A DNA stretch of 64,000 bases from Mycolicibacterium diernhoferi (GTDB lineage Bacteria; Actinomycetota; Actinomycetes; Mycobacteriales; Mycobacteriaceae). Each line of letters begins with the position of its first letter. The first letter of the stretch is position 1. Shown here one piece after another: positions 33,809 to 40,770 of the stretch. The DNA is taken from positions 5,022,001-5,086,000 of the forward strand of contig NZ_CP080332.1 of the NCBI RefSeq assembly GCF_019456655.1, given 5' to 3'. Made by a program: the position numbers and the translations under genes. A model generated the notes under the pieces. That model was not told where the DNA came from, ran no database searches, and was given only the letters and a program-made list of their open reading frames with translations.

Positions 33809-34903
33809 TCAGTACCCGCAATAGTGGCTGTGCCGGTTGCCGCCCGCGCGCTTGGCCGCGTACATCGCCTCGTCGGCATCCGCCACCAGGCTCTCGACAT
33901 ACGACCCGAGATGCACCGACGGGCTGCGCAAACTCCGGATGGGCGCCGATGCGGTGCCCACGCTGGCGGTGACCGACATCGGGAGCGCGGCGATGCCTTC
34001 ACACACCCGCCGGGCCAGCGCCCGGGGATCGGCGGTCTCGTAAACGGCCGCGACCACGAATTCCTCGCCGCCGCTTCGCGCGATCACCGCAGGGGTGTCG
34101 GCGACAGCGCGCCTGAGCGCCCGGCCGACGGCCACCAGCGCGTCGTCGCCGACCTGGTGGCCGTAGGTGTCATTGAGCCGCTTGAACTCGTCGAGATCGA
34201 TCATCGCGACAACGAGGTGATCGCCGGGCGCAACGTTGCGGTCGTGCACCATCCGGGGCACCCGGCGCTGGAACAACCGCCGGTTCAGCAGCCCGGTCAG
34301 CGGGTCCCGGCCGGCTCGTTCGAGGTCCGCACCCAACGCGCGGACGAGCAGGTGGATGGCGACCGGCATGACGATGTTGATCTGCGCGACGAGGAACAGG
34401 TCCACGGCCGCGAGCGCGAGGTGCCCGGACTGGGCGATGCGGGACGCCGCGACCACCGCCACCGAGGCCGCCACCACGAAGTTGAGAATGACCAGCGCGG
34501 TGGAGTGGAAGAACGCGATGTAGGCGGCCGTGGTGGCGAATGCGATGCAGCCGGTCAGCGCGCCCTGCGGATCCGGGTACGCCAGGCACGCCAACGCGAC
34601 CGACCCCATGGCGAGCAGGGCGATGACCACCGACTGGCGCCGGGTGGGCCAGGACAGCACCCACACGGCGGCGCTCGCGAGGCCGCCGATGATGGCGAGC
34701 CACATCATGATCAACGGCGCGCCGGCGGGCGGGCCGTCCACGCTGCGCAGCAGCACGACCAGGCATATCGCGAACGAGACCGCGACCCCGGCCATCACCG
34801 CGCGCACGGCGCCGGTCGCTCCGCGTTCGGACAGGTAGTCGGTGATCCATTCGTAGTGGTTCGCGCGAACCGACCACCCGGAAGCAGGAGTGGCCACCGT
34901 CAT
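33809..34903 (-). CDS. Membrane-bound diguanylate cyclase (GGDEF)
   Basis: 364 residues. About six hydrophobic helices (residues 30-195, from VMAGVAVSFAICLVVLL to INIVMPVAIHLLVRAL) act as a membrane sensor, followed by GGDEF: DPLTGLLNRRLFQRR, VVAMIDLDEFKRLNDTYGHQVGDDAL (Mg and substrate), ARSGGEEFVVA (active-site GGEEF), ADEAMYAAKRAGGNR. The catalytic residues are intact, so it should make c-di-GMP. The RxxD inhibitory site normally five residues before GGEEF is missing, so product inhibition may be weak. ATG 34903 precedes the first helix; in-frame codons farther upstream run into the opposite gene. Confidence 0.9.
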   Translation of the reverse strand: MTVATPASGWSVRANHYEWITDYLSERGATGAVRAVMAGVAVSFAICLVVLLRSVDGPPAGAPLIMMWLAIIGGLASAAVWVLSWPTRRQSVVIALLAMGSVALACLAYPDPQGALTGCIAFATTAAYIAFFHSTALVILNFVVAASVAVVAASRIAQSGHLALAAVDLFLVAQINIVMPVAIHLLVRALGADLERAGRDPLTGLLNRRLFQRRVPRMVHDRNVAPGDHLVVAMIDLDEFKRLNDTYGHQVGDDALVAVGRALRRAVADTPAVIARSGGEEFVVAAVYETADPRALARRVCEGIAALPMSVTASVGTASAPIRSLRSPSVHLGSYVESLVADADEAMYAAKRAGGNRHSHYCGY

Positions 34904-34950
34904 TGCCCCATTCTGAACACCAGCAAAGCCCCACCAGGCTACCTCGTTAA

Positions 34951-34964
34951 TGACGCTTGCGTCA
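34951..34964. promoter_or_regulatory. TGACGC dyad, operator candidate
   Basis: TGACGC-TT-GCGTCA is a perfect inverted repeat in the space between the divergent cyclase and VOC genes, right next to a plus-strand TACTAT -10 hexamer (34966-34971). The regulator is unknown; TetR-type proteins often use such sites. Confidence 0.5.
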
Positions 34965-35045
34965 GTACTATTGACCGCGCCCCGATTCCACCCGGTCACA
35001 GGTCCTGGTCGGCCGGTCAGCAAATGACGATGGTGGACCGGCAGA

Positions 35046-35666
35046 ATGGCAGCCATGGCCCTCGCCGTTGATGAACTACAGATCGCCGACCCGGCGGACG
35101 CCTGGATCGAGGCCGGTTTCAGCCTCAGCGACGGGGTGGTGCGGGTCGGCGGCGTCGGCCTTCGGCTGGTGGGGCGCGAGCGGGGCGCCGGCATCGTCGG
35201 GTGGTCGCTGTCAGGGTTGCCGTCCGACGATCCGATCGACGGTATTCCGACGACAGCGTCGCAGGCGCAGGCGACCGTTCCGGACCGGCACGCCAATGGA
35301 GTGACGTCGATCGATCACGTCGTGCTGTTCTCGCCGGACCTGGGACGCACCGTGGCGGCGCTGGCCGCCGTGGGGGCGGACCCGCGCCGGGAACGCGACG
35401 GCGAACTCGGCGGGCGGCCCATCCGGCAGATCTTCTTCCGGCTCGGCGAGGTGATCCTGGAGGTGGTCGGCTCCCCCGACTCGGCCTCCGACGGCCCCTC
35501 GACGTTGTGGGGCGTCACGTTCACCGTCGCCGACATCGATGCGACGGCCGCCTTCTTCGGTGACCGCACCTCGCCGGTCAAGGACGCCGTGCAGCCGGGC
35601 CGCCGGATCACCACGCTGGACAACCGGGCACTCGGGATGTCGGTCCGCACGGCGATGATCTCGTGA
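35046..35666 (+). CDS. VOC/glyoxalase-like protein
   Basis: 206 residues. The second half has the vicinal-oxygen-chelate pattern: SIDHVVLFSPDLGRTVAALAAVGADPRRERDGELGGRPIRQIFFRLGEVILEVVG (HxxL start, E at strand end), then LWGVTFTVADIDATAAFFGDR. The first half is a degenerate VOC-like module. VOC members include glyoxalases and ring-cleavage dioxygenases; metal ligands here are incomplete, so the reaction is unclear. ATG 35046 or 35055 are both possible. It precedes rnhA by 54 bp, a gap that contains the post-stop 18-mer. Confidence 0.75.
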   Translation: MAAMALAVDELQIADPADAWIEAGFSLSDGVVRVGGVGLRLVGRERGAGIVGWSLSGLPSDDPIDGIPTTASQAQATVPDRHANGVTSIDHVVLFSPDLGRTVAALAAVGADPRRERDGELGGRPIRQIFFRLGEVILEVVGSPDSASDGPSTLWGVTFTVADIDATAAFFGDRTSPVKDAVQPGRRITTLDNRALGMSVRTAMIS

Positions 35667-35672
35667 CACTCG

Positions 35673-35690
35673 CCCCGGTCGCTGCGCTCC
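35673..35690 (+). repeat. Post-stop 18-mer, copy 2
   Basis: Identical to 729-746 and located 6 nt after the VOC gene's stop codon, upstream of rnhA. Confidence 0.6.
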
Positions 35691-35720
35691 TGCCCACCGT
35701 CACGCTTATCCTCTGAACCC

Positions 35721-36176
35721 ATGAGCTCCACCGAGGACCCCGTCATCATCCACACCGACGGGGGCTGCCGCCCGAATCCGGGGCCCGGCGGCTGGGGCGC
35801 GGTGTTGCGCCACCGCGAACATGTCCGCGAAATGTGCGGCGGAGAACCCGGCGAGACCAGTAACAACCGGATGGAACTGATGGCGCCGATCATGGCGCTG
35901 GAGGCACTCAAACGCCCGATGCTCGTGCATCTGCACACCGACAGCACCTACGTGCGCAACGGCATCACCAAATGGGTGTTCGGTTGGGAGCGCAACGGCT
36001 GGCTGACCGCCGCCAAGCAGCCGGTGAAGAATGTCGATCTCTGGCAGCGGCTTCAAGCTGCGTCCGCACAGCACCGGGTCGAATGGTTCTGGGTCAAGGG
36101 GCATTCGGGGATCGCGGACAACGAGCTGGCCGATGTGCTGGCCACCCGGGGTCTGCAGCAAGCACTCGCCCTCTGA
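35721..36176 (+). CDS. rnhA: Ribonuclease HI
   Basis: Cleaves RNA in RNA:DNA hybrids (R-loops, primers). 151 residues, standard single-domain RNase [23 protein letters not shown] (first Asp, D13), [18 protein letters not shown] (Glu), [24 protein letters not shown] (second Asp and basic protrusion), [17 protein letters not shown] (His and final Asp). All four acidic residues are present. M. smegmatis MSMEG_5562 is an equivalent stand-alone RNase HI; M. tuberculosis instead carries an RNase H fused to CobC. Confidence 0.97.
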   Translation: MSSTEDPVIIHTDGGCRPNPGPGGWGAVLRHREHVREMCGGEPGETSNNRMELMAPIMALEALKRPMLVHLHTDSTYVRNGITKWVFGWERNGWLTAAKQPVKNVDLWQRLQAASAQHRVEWFWVKGHSGIADNELADVLATRGLQQALAL

Positions 36177-36179
36177 CGC

Positions 36180-36554
36180 TCACGACATCAACAGGAGCCC
36201 GGCCGCCACCAGCATGACGACGGCAGTGAGGCCGTGCACTCCCCACGCGATGGACTTCGGGCCGCCGGCACCGAGCACGATGGCCAGGTCGGCGATCGGG
36301 ATGATGGTGGCCGCCAGGAGCACCCAGCCCAGCAGATGCGGTGCGCCCGCGGCCATCAGGATGAGGACGATCAGCCCGGACGCGATGTCGCGGACACCCT
36401 TGACCCTCATATAGGCCAGGACGGACCGATCAACCACGTCGGACTGGACGCCGTAACCGGCGGCCGCGGCGCCGGGTGCGATGAGGAATCGTGCCCCGAT
36501 GACGATGATGGCTGCGCCGATGAGACCGGCGAGGATGTAGGCGATGGCGGTCAT
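36180..36554 (-). CDS. DUF4267-type small membrane protein
   Basis: 124 residues with four hydrophobic segments: AYILAGLIGAAIIVIGARFLIAPGAA, VRDIASGLIVLILMAAGAPHLLG, WVLLAATIIPIADLAIVLGAG and WGVHGLTAVVMLVAAGLLL. The YMRVKGVRDIASGL stretch is typical of DUF4267. It is the last gene of a three-gene minus-strand set whose starts and stops overlap (ATGA with the NIPSNAP gene), divergent from a TetR regulator. Function unknown. Confidence 0.75.
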   Translation of the reverse strand: MTAIAYILAGLIGAAIIVIGARFLIAPGAAAAGYGVQSDVVDRSVLAYMRVKGVRDIASGLIVLILMAAGAPHLLGWVLLAATIIPIADLAIVLGAGGPKSIAWGVHGLTAVVMLVAAGLLLMS

Positions 36555-36859
36555 GGCAGACTCCTGGGTTCGAGGAGCACCGACTGCACGTCGGTGATCG
36601 CACCAACATCGAAACCGGCCATGTCCGAAGCGAATTCAGGACTGCCCATGACGACGCGGGTGAGTTCGTCCGGGTCGGCGCCGGCCGGGTACCGAATCAG
36701 CGCGACGAGGCGGTTCGCACCGCCGGACTGCTCCGTCCAGACACCTTCGGTGGCGATGCCGAACGCCGCGAAGGTTTCCACATGCCGTGTCCAGTGGATA
36801 CCCGCGTACAGCTGTAGCGCTTGCCGCGATCGCAGGGTGTAGATCCTGAGCTGCAGCAT
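36551..36859 (-). CDS. NIPSNAP-family protein
   Basis: 102 residues, ferredoxin-like dimeric alpha+beta barrel: LQLRIYTLRSRQALQLYAGIHWTRHVETFAAFGIATEGVWTE, then RLVALIRYPAGADPDELTRVVMGSPEF, ending VQSVLLEPRSL. NIPSNAP proteins bind small hydrophobic ligands or act as monooxygenase-like subunits; the role here is unknown. ATG 36859 overlaps the upstream DUF1772 stop by 1 nt (TGATG) and its own stop overlaps the next start. A co-translated operon is clear. Confidence 0.82.
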   Translation of the reverse strand: MLQLRIYTLRSRQALQLYAGIHWTRHVETFAAFGIATEGVWTEQSGGANRLVALIRYPAGADPDELTRVVMGSPEFASDMAGFDVGAITDVQSVLLEPRSLP

Positions 36860-37335
36860 CAGAGGGCCAGTGCCACGCACAGGGCCACCACGGCCAGACC
36901 TTGCAGCAGCGCGCGTACCCCGATGATGCCGTCCCACTTATCCTGCAGCGCACGGCCGTTCGGCAATGACCGGCCGACGTGCGCGGCTTCGGTCAGTTCC
37001 CGGTTGATGGGCGCGCTCACCTGCGTGTAGAGCCCGATCCAGATGATCAGCAGAACCAGCGCGACGCCCGCCGCAATCGTCTGCGCCCAGTGCCCGGCCA
37101 TCGCGGCCAGCACCGTCGCGGCCGCGGCGGCCAGGATCCCGAGGGCACCCGGAACGGGCATCCGTTTGTCACCGTAGCGATGCACGTGCCCCATGACCGC
37201 GACCAGTGCGTCGTCGTCGACCGCGGCCAGGGCCGGCCGCAGCACGACCGCGCAGAACACGTCGGTGCCGTAGACCACCGCGGTGCTCAGCACTGCGACC
37301 AGTGCCGTGCCCCGAACAAGCAGGTCGATGTCCAT
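36859..37335 (-). CDS. DUF1772 membrane protein
   Basis: 158 residues, four helices: VRGTALVAVLSTAVVYGTDVF, VPGALGILAAAAATVLAAMAG, WAQTIAAGVALVLLIIWIGLYTQV, and the last LLQGLAVVALCVALAL. VSAPINRELTEA after helix 3 is the DUF1772 (anthrone-oxygenase-like) signature. Fungal relatives take part in anthrone oxidation; bacterial ones are uncharacterised. ATG 37335 is preferred; GTG 37344 is in frame. First gene of the operon opposite the TetR gene. Confidence 0.82.
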   Translation of the reverse strand: MDIDLLVRGTALVAVLSTAVVYGTDVFCAVVLRPALAAVDDDALVAVMGHVHRYGDKRMPVPGALGILAAAAATVLAAMAGHWAQTIAAGVALVLLIIWIGLYTQVSAPINRELTEAAHVGRSLPNGRALQDKWDGIIGVRALLQGLAVVALCVALAL

Positions 37336-37396
37336 TCCCCGCACCCCTCACCGGTAGTGCTAGCAACGCTAACCCCGCGGCCATCGTCGTGTCAAT

Positions 37397-37428
37397 AGCG
37401 CCGCTAGCACTTCTAGCGGTGCTACCGT
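37397..37428. promoter_or_regulatory. TetR operator and leaderless promoter
   Basis: CCGCTAG-CACTT-CTAGCGG (37401-37419) is a perfect dyad that extends to 11-bp arms with one mismatch (37397-37423). It abuts TACCGT (37423-37428), a -10 six bases before the TetR ATG. A weaker relative, TGCTAGC-AA-CGCTAAC, lies at about 37358-37373 on the side of the DUF1772 operon. The pair fits repression of both directions. Confidence 0.75.
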
Positions 37429-37434
37429 TGCGGC

Positions 37435-38025
37435 ATGGCCTCGGAGAATCGACGCGAGCGGGAGCGAACCGCCCGCAGAACGCTGATCATCACGACCGCC
37501 CGCAGGATCGCGGAGGCCGAGGGCTGGGACGCCGTCACCACCCGGCGGCTGTCCGCGGAGATCGAGTACAGCCAACCGGTGCTGTACAAGCACTTCACCG
37601 GCATGGAGCAGATCGCCGACGCGGTCGCCATCGACGGCTTCCGTGAGCTCGCCGAGGCGATCCGCGCCACCCCCGCCGTCACCGGCGACGCCCTGTCCCG
37701 GGCCGCGCAGGCCTATCTCGATTTCGCCCGCGCCCACCCGGCGGTGTATGACGCGATGTTCACCCGGGCCACTGCCCTGCACTTCGCCGCCGAGGACACC
37801 CCGCCCGACCTCAAGTCGGCGTTCGCCGAGTTACGCCAGGCCGTCGGTCTTGTCGCCGGCGATCAGGACACAGATGCGCTCACCGAGGTGTTCTGGGCCG
37901 CGCTGCACGGACTGGTCGCGCTCAGCCGGGCGGGCCGGCTGCGGCCCGGCCACGAGGCGCAACGGCTGCGGCTGCTGGTCGAACAGTTCAGCCGCGAACA
38001 GTCGTCGCGAGCAGTAGATCGATGA
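37435..38025 (+). CDS. TetR/AcrR-family repressor (WHG-type C-terminus)
   Basis: 196 residues. N-terminal HTH: TLIITTARRIAEAEGWDAVTTRRLSAEIEYSQPVLYKHFTGMEQIADAVA; C-terminal ligand domain with YLDFARAHPAVYDAMFTR and ALHGLVALSRAGRLRPG, typical of the WHG-containing TetR group. Probably controls itself and the divergent DUF1772-NIPSNAP-DUF4267 operon through the dyad at 37401. Leaderless ATG 37435. Its 3' end overlaps a second, convergent TetR gene by 38 bp. Confidence 0.9.
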   Translation: MASENRRERERTARRTLIITTARRIAEAEGWDAVTTRRLSAEIEYSQPVLYKHFTGMEQIADAVAIDGFRELAEAIRATPAVTGDALSRAAQAYLDFARAHPAVYDAMFTRATALHFAAEDTPPDLKSAFAELRQAVGLVAGDQDTDALTEVFWAALHGLVALSRAGRLRPGHEAQRLRLLVEQFSREQSSRAVDR

Positions 38026-38557
38026 GTTCGTCGGCGGTGGTCTGCCATTTGTCCGTGTCGAGTAGCCCACTGTTTTCCAGGCCGGCGGCACCATGGGCAG
38101 CGGTCAATAGAACGGCCGCATGGCGACTGGCCTCGTCCTCCCCCGTGACCGCGGCGACGATGCCGAGAAACTCGTCGCATGTGCGCTGCGCTGCGCGAAC
38201 GATGGCCCCGGGATCACGAAGAGGCCGACTGAACATCAGCTGATACAGATGCGGGCGCTCGCGGCTGACGGCGATGACGATGAGCAATGCCGCGCGTAGG
38301 GTCTGCTCAGGCGAGAGCCCGGAATCGCCTCGCAGCCTTTGCATTTCGTCGCCGATTCGCTGCCACCCTTCGGCCGCGACCGCCGCCAGCAGGGTCTCCT
38401 TGTCGGCGAAATGGCCATACGGCGCACCGCGACTGACGCCCACCCGCGCGCCGACCTCGCGCAGCGTCACCGCCGCCGGGCCGCCGGCATCCAGCAGAGC
38501 TGCGGCTTCGTCGAGCAGTGCACGGCGCGTCGCAGCGGCCGCCTCGGCGCGGCTCAT
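37988..38557 (-). CDS. TetR/AcrR-family regulator
   Basis: 189 residues. HTH: RALLDEAAALLDAGGPAAVTLREVGARVGVSRGAPYGHFADKETLLAAVAAEGW; C-terminal WHG-like domain with RERPHLYQLMFSRPL and AAHGAAGLENSGLLD. ATG 38557 overlaps the upstream SnoaL stop by 4 nt (ATGA), so the two are co-translated, and the regulator probably controls its own operon via the TGAC-GTCA repeats at 39036-39086. Not closely similar to the neighbouring TetR (different helix sequences). Confidence 0.88.
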   Translation of the reverse strand: MSRAEAAAATRRALLDEAAALLDAGGPAAVTLREVGARVGVSRGAPYGHFADKETLLAAVAAEGWQRIGDEMQRLRGDSGLSPEQTLRAALLIVIAVSRERPHLYQLMFSRPLRDPGAIVRAAQRTCDEFLGIVAAVTGEDEASRHAAVLLTAAHGAAGLENSGLLDTDKWQTTADELIDLLLATTVRG

Positions 38558-39063
38558 CCCGCGGCCGGGAGTGCGCCGAACACTCCCGGATTGCCAGTCT
38601 GGATCCGCGACGTGAGTTTGACCTTCGAGATCCGCCACCCCTTACCGGTACGCACGAACGCATTCGTGTAATAGCCGTAGACGGTCTGTTCGGTACCGCC
38701 GTCGGCCGCTGTGTTGTGGTGGATCGCGCGAACGTAGGCCACGACGGTCGCGTGATCGGCATCGTGGAAGTCGACCGTGAGGTTCGTGATCATGTGCTGA
38801 GTTGCGGTGAGGGCACCCATCACCGGCGCGATCACCGCGACGAAGTCGTCCGCCCTTAGCCGTGCGGGCGGAGTGCCGAACACCGAGCTGTAGTCACCCT
38901 CGATCTCGTCGGTGAAGCAGTCACGGAAGAGTTCCCAGTCACGCGAGTCTACCGCCGTCGCGTATCGCATTTGTACGTCCGCGATTTCGACGCGGTCCAC
39001 CAGACGCCAGAGTTCGGCAGCCTCGGCCGTAGTTTCATGTGACGTTGTCATATTAGCGAGCAT
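38554..39063 (-). CDS. SnoaL-like/DUF4440 polyketide-cyclase-fold protein
   Basis: 169 residues with an NTF2-like fold: RLVDRVEIADVQMRYATAVDSRDWELFRDCFTDEIEGDYSS, TATQHMITNLTVDFHDADHATVVAYVRAIHH, GYYTNAFVRTGKGWRISKVKLT. This SnoaL_4 pattern (YATAVDSRDWELFRDCF) occurs in scytalone-dehydratase-like and bile-acid 7-alpha-dehydratase-like proteins. ATG 39063 is behind GAGGGG at 3 nt spacing; ATG 39051 and TTG 39087 are in frame. It forms an operon with the downstream TetR gene. Substrate unknown. Confidence 0.82.
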   Translation of the reverse strand: MLANMTTSHETTAEAAELWRLVDRVEIADVQMRYATAVDSRDWELFRDCFTDEIEGDYSSVFGTPPARLRADDFVAVIAPVMGALTATQHMITNLTVDFHDADHATVVAYVRAIHHNTAADGGTEQTVYGYYTNAFVRTGKGWRISKVKLTSRIQTGNPGVFGALPAAG

Positions 39064-39086
39064 GGACCCCTCATATGACGTTGTCA
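39036..39086. promoter_or_regulatory. Paired TGAC-GTT-GTCA operator repeats
   Basis: TGACGTTGTCA occurs at 39040-39050 and 39076-39086, exactly 36 bp apart; with flanks (CATRTGACGTTGTCA) 14 of 15 bases agree. Each has TGAC/GTCA dyad symmetry. They bracket the SnoaL start codon, which suits a TetR-family operator read by the operon's own regulator. Confidence 0.6.
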
Positions 39087-39099
39087 ACTACGACTTCGC

Positions 39100-39924
39100 T
39101 CACCGGACCGAATCGATGGCCTGATCGATCACCGCGGTCACCGCGTCCGGGTGTGATATCAGGGTGAGGTGTGACCCGCCGTCGAAGACGGTGACGTGGG
39201 AGTGCGCCCGTTGCGCCATGGCCTTCTCCGACGCGGCCGTGATGATCTGGTCGCCGCTGCTGATGAAGTACCACGACGGGATCGCCTCCCAGGCCGCGAA
39301 CCGGGAGGGCGTCTCGAACGCTCGCGTCGACGCCGCCCGTTGAGTGGCCCACAGCCGCGTCGCCTCCTCAATGGGCAGGTCGCTACCGAAATAGCGCAGG
39401 AAGATGTCCTTCTTCAGGTACAGATCCTCGCCTTGGGCGGACGAAAGCCTTTCGAACAGTTCACCTTCGGGCTTCTGCTTGAGCACCGAATCCGATCCGC
39501 TCAAGGACCCGTTGGTCTCCCCGACGGCCGGTGCCGCGGCATCGACGTACACCAGCGCCTTGACTTCTCCGTTGCCCGCGGCGGCGTTGGTGATGACCGA
39601 ACCTCCGTAGGAGTGCCCGACGAGCACGATGGGCCCGGACAGCGATCGCAGGAAGTTGGCGACGTATTCGGAATCGGTGGTGAGGTCCTGCAACGGATTG
39701 GCGATGGCGCGCACGTCATAGCCCTGGCGCTGCAGCGCAGCCACCTCGCCGTCCCAGCTCGACGCGTCGGCCCACGCGCCGTGCACCAGGACCACCGTGG
39801 GTTTGACGCCGTCGGGCGGATTCGCACGGGCTCCGGCAGGTGAGATGGTGAAGAGCGCGACCGTGAGCACGATGACGCCGGCCAGCGCGCCGGCCCGTCG
39901 CAGGAGATCGGTGAAGTCAGGCAT
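39100..39924 (-). CDS. Exported alpha/beta hydrolase
   Basis: 274 residues. N-terminal signal/anchor (LLRRAGALAGVIVLTVALFTISPAGARA) followed by an alpha/beta hydrolase: TVVLVHGAWADASSW (oxyanion region), VGHSYGGSVIT (nucleophile Ser), SSGDQII (Asp), GGSHLTLISHPD (His). The family (EstC-like hydrolases) covers esterases of broad specificity, so the natural substrate is unknown. ATG 39924 is chosen for its Shine-Dalgarno GGGAAGAG and a normal signal peptide length; ATGs 39942 and 39993 lie upstream in frame. Confidence 0.85.
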   Translation of the reverse strand: MPDFTDLLRRAGALAGVIVLTVALFTISPAGARANPPDGVKPTVVLVHGAWADASSWDGEVAALQRQGYDVRAIANPLQDLTTDSEYVANFLRSLSGPIVLVGHSYGGSVITNAAAGNGEVKALVYVDAAAPAVGETNGSLSGSDSVLKQKPEGELFERLSSAQGEDLYLKKDIFLRYFGSDLPIEEATRLWATQRAASTRAFETPSRFAAWEAIPSWYFISSGDQIITAASEKAMAQRAHSHVTVFDGGSHLTLISHPDAVTAVIDQAIDSVR

Positions 39925-40022
39925 CGGGCTCTTCCCATCCATCGGCCAATAGGTCTGGTCAATACCTTTGTCCACCTGGACGGTCTGTTTCATCGCCGCT
40001 ACCGGGCATTCCCCGATACCGG

Positions 40023-40199
40023 CTAGCTGGAAGCGCCACCGCGGGCGAGCGTGCGGACAAATGCGGCGATGGCCGCGCCGATCTCGTCCGCGCTGTCCTC
40101 CTGGACGAAGTGTGTTCCCGGGACGGCGATCTCGGTCTGATTGGGCCAGCTGCGCACGATGTCGAGGATGCGTTGCCTGCTCTGGATCACGCCGGGATC
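40023..40199 (-). pseudogene. C-terminal fragment of a haloalkane dehalogenase-like hydrolase
   Basis: About 58 codons read [19 protein letters not shown], then [36 protein letters not shown] and a stop (40023-40025). The RSWPNQTEI and [22 protein letters not shown] stretch is the C-terminal end, including the catalytic His region, of haloalkane dehalogenases (DhaA/DhmA type). The rest of the enzyme is missing; upstream is the 3' end of the MarR gene. It is a deletion remnant without a start codon of its own. Confidence 0.75.
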
Positions 40200-40227
40200 T
40201 GGCCGCGAAGTTACTGCGTTCAGAGGG

Positions 40228-40698
40228 CTAGCCCGGAGGATCCAGGGACTCGGCGATCCGATCGAGCAGTCGGGTCAACTGGCGTTGTTCCTCGGTTGTC
40301 AGGCAGCTGAAGATCTCTCCCGCGACGACGACGTAGTCGCGGAGCCAGTTTCGCGCCTGCGCCTCCCCCTCGGGCGTGGTCGTAAGGCGTATCGCGCGGC
40401 GGTCCTTGTCGTCGACACCACGGGCGACCAGCCCGTCCCGCACGAGTGCCTCCACCAACGTCGACGCAGTTCCCTGGCTGACCCCGACCTCCCGGGCCAG
40501 ATCCGCGAGCCGGACCGGCTGCATCCGAGCCACTTCGGCGAGCAATTTGGATCTCGGAGTCGAGACGCCGTGCTCCCCCAGTCGGTCGTCGAAGGCCCGC
40601 ACAACCGATTTGCCGGCGCGCCCGAACGCGTCGGCCAGGCGCCCTGCGCGCTGCGCCGATGCACCTGACGCAGCGCGTCCACCCATCGCCTCTTTCAC
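40228..40698 (-). CDS. MarR-family regulator
   Basis: 156 residues, winged-helix dimer: [66 protein letters not shown] is the recognition helix and wing with the DxRxxxxxLT signature. C-terminal helices follow ([21 protein letters not shown]). It is divergent from the epimerase gene and most likely controls it and itself through TTTGATATCAAA. GTG 40698 or ATG 40686 could be the start. The ligand is unknown. Confidence 0.88.
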   Translation of the reverse strand: MKEAMGGRAASGASAQRAGRLADAFGRAGKSVVRAFDDRLGEHGVSTPRSKLLAEVARMQPVRLADLAREVGVSQGTASTLVEALVRDGLVARGVDDKDRRAIRLTTTPEGEAQARNWLRDYVVVAGEIFSCLTTEEQRQLTRLLDRIAESLDPPG

Positions 40699-40728
40699 GT
40701 TGACGAAATACTATCAGTGATCATATAG

Positions 40729-40740
40729 TTTGATATCAAA
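40729..40740. promoter_or_regulatory. TTTGATATCAAA palindrome (MarR operator candidate)
   Basis: A perfect 12-bp palindrome with a second half-site (ATTTGATACC) directly beside it at 40742-40752, in an AT-rich gap between the divergent MarR and epimerase genes. AT-rich palindromes of this form are typical MarR sites. Confidence 0.65.
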
Positions 40741-40770
40741 TGATTTGATACCGAATGAATGGAGAAGAAG

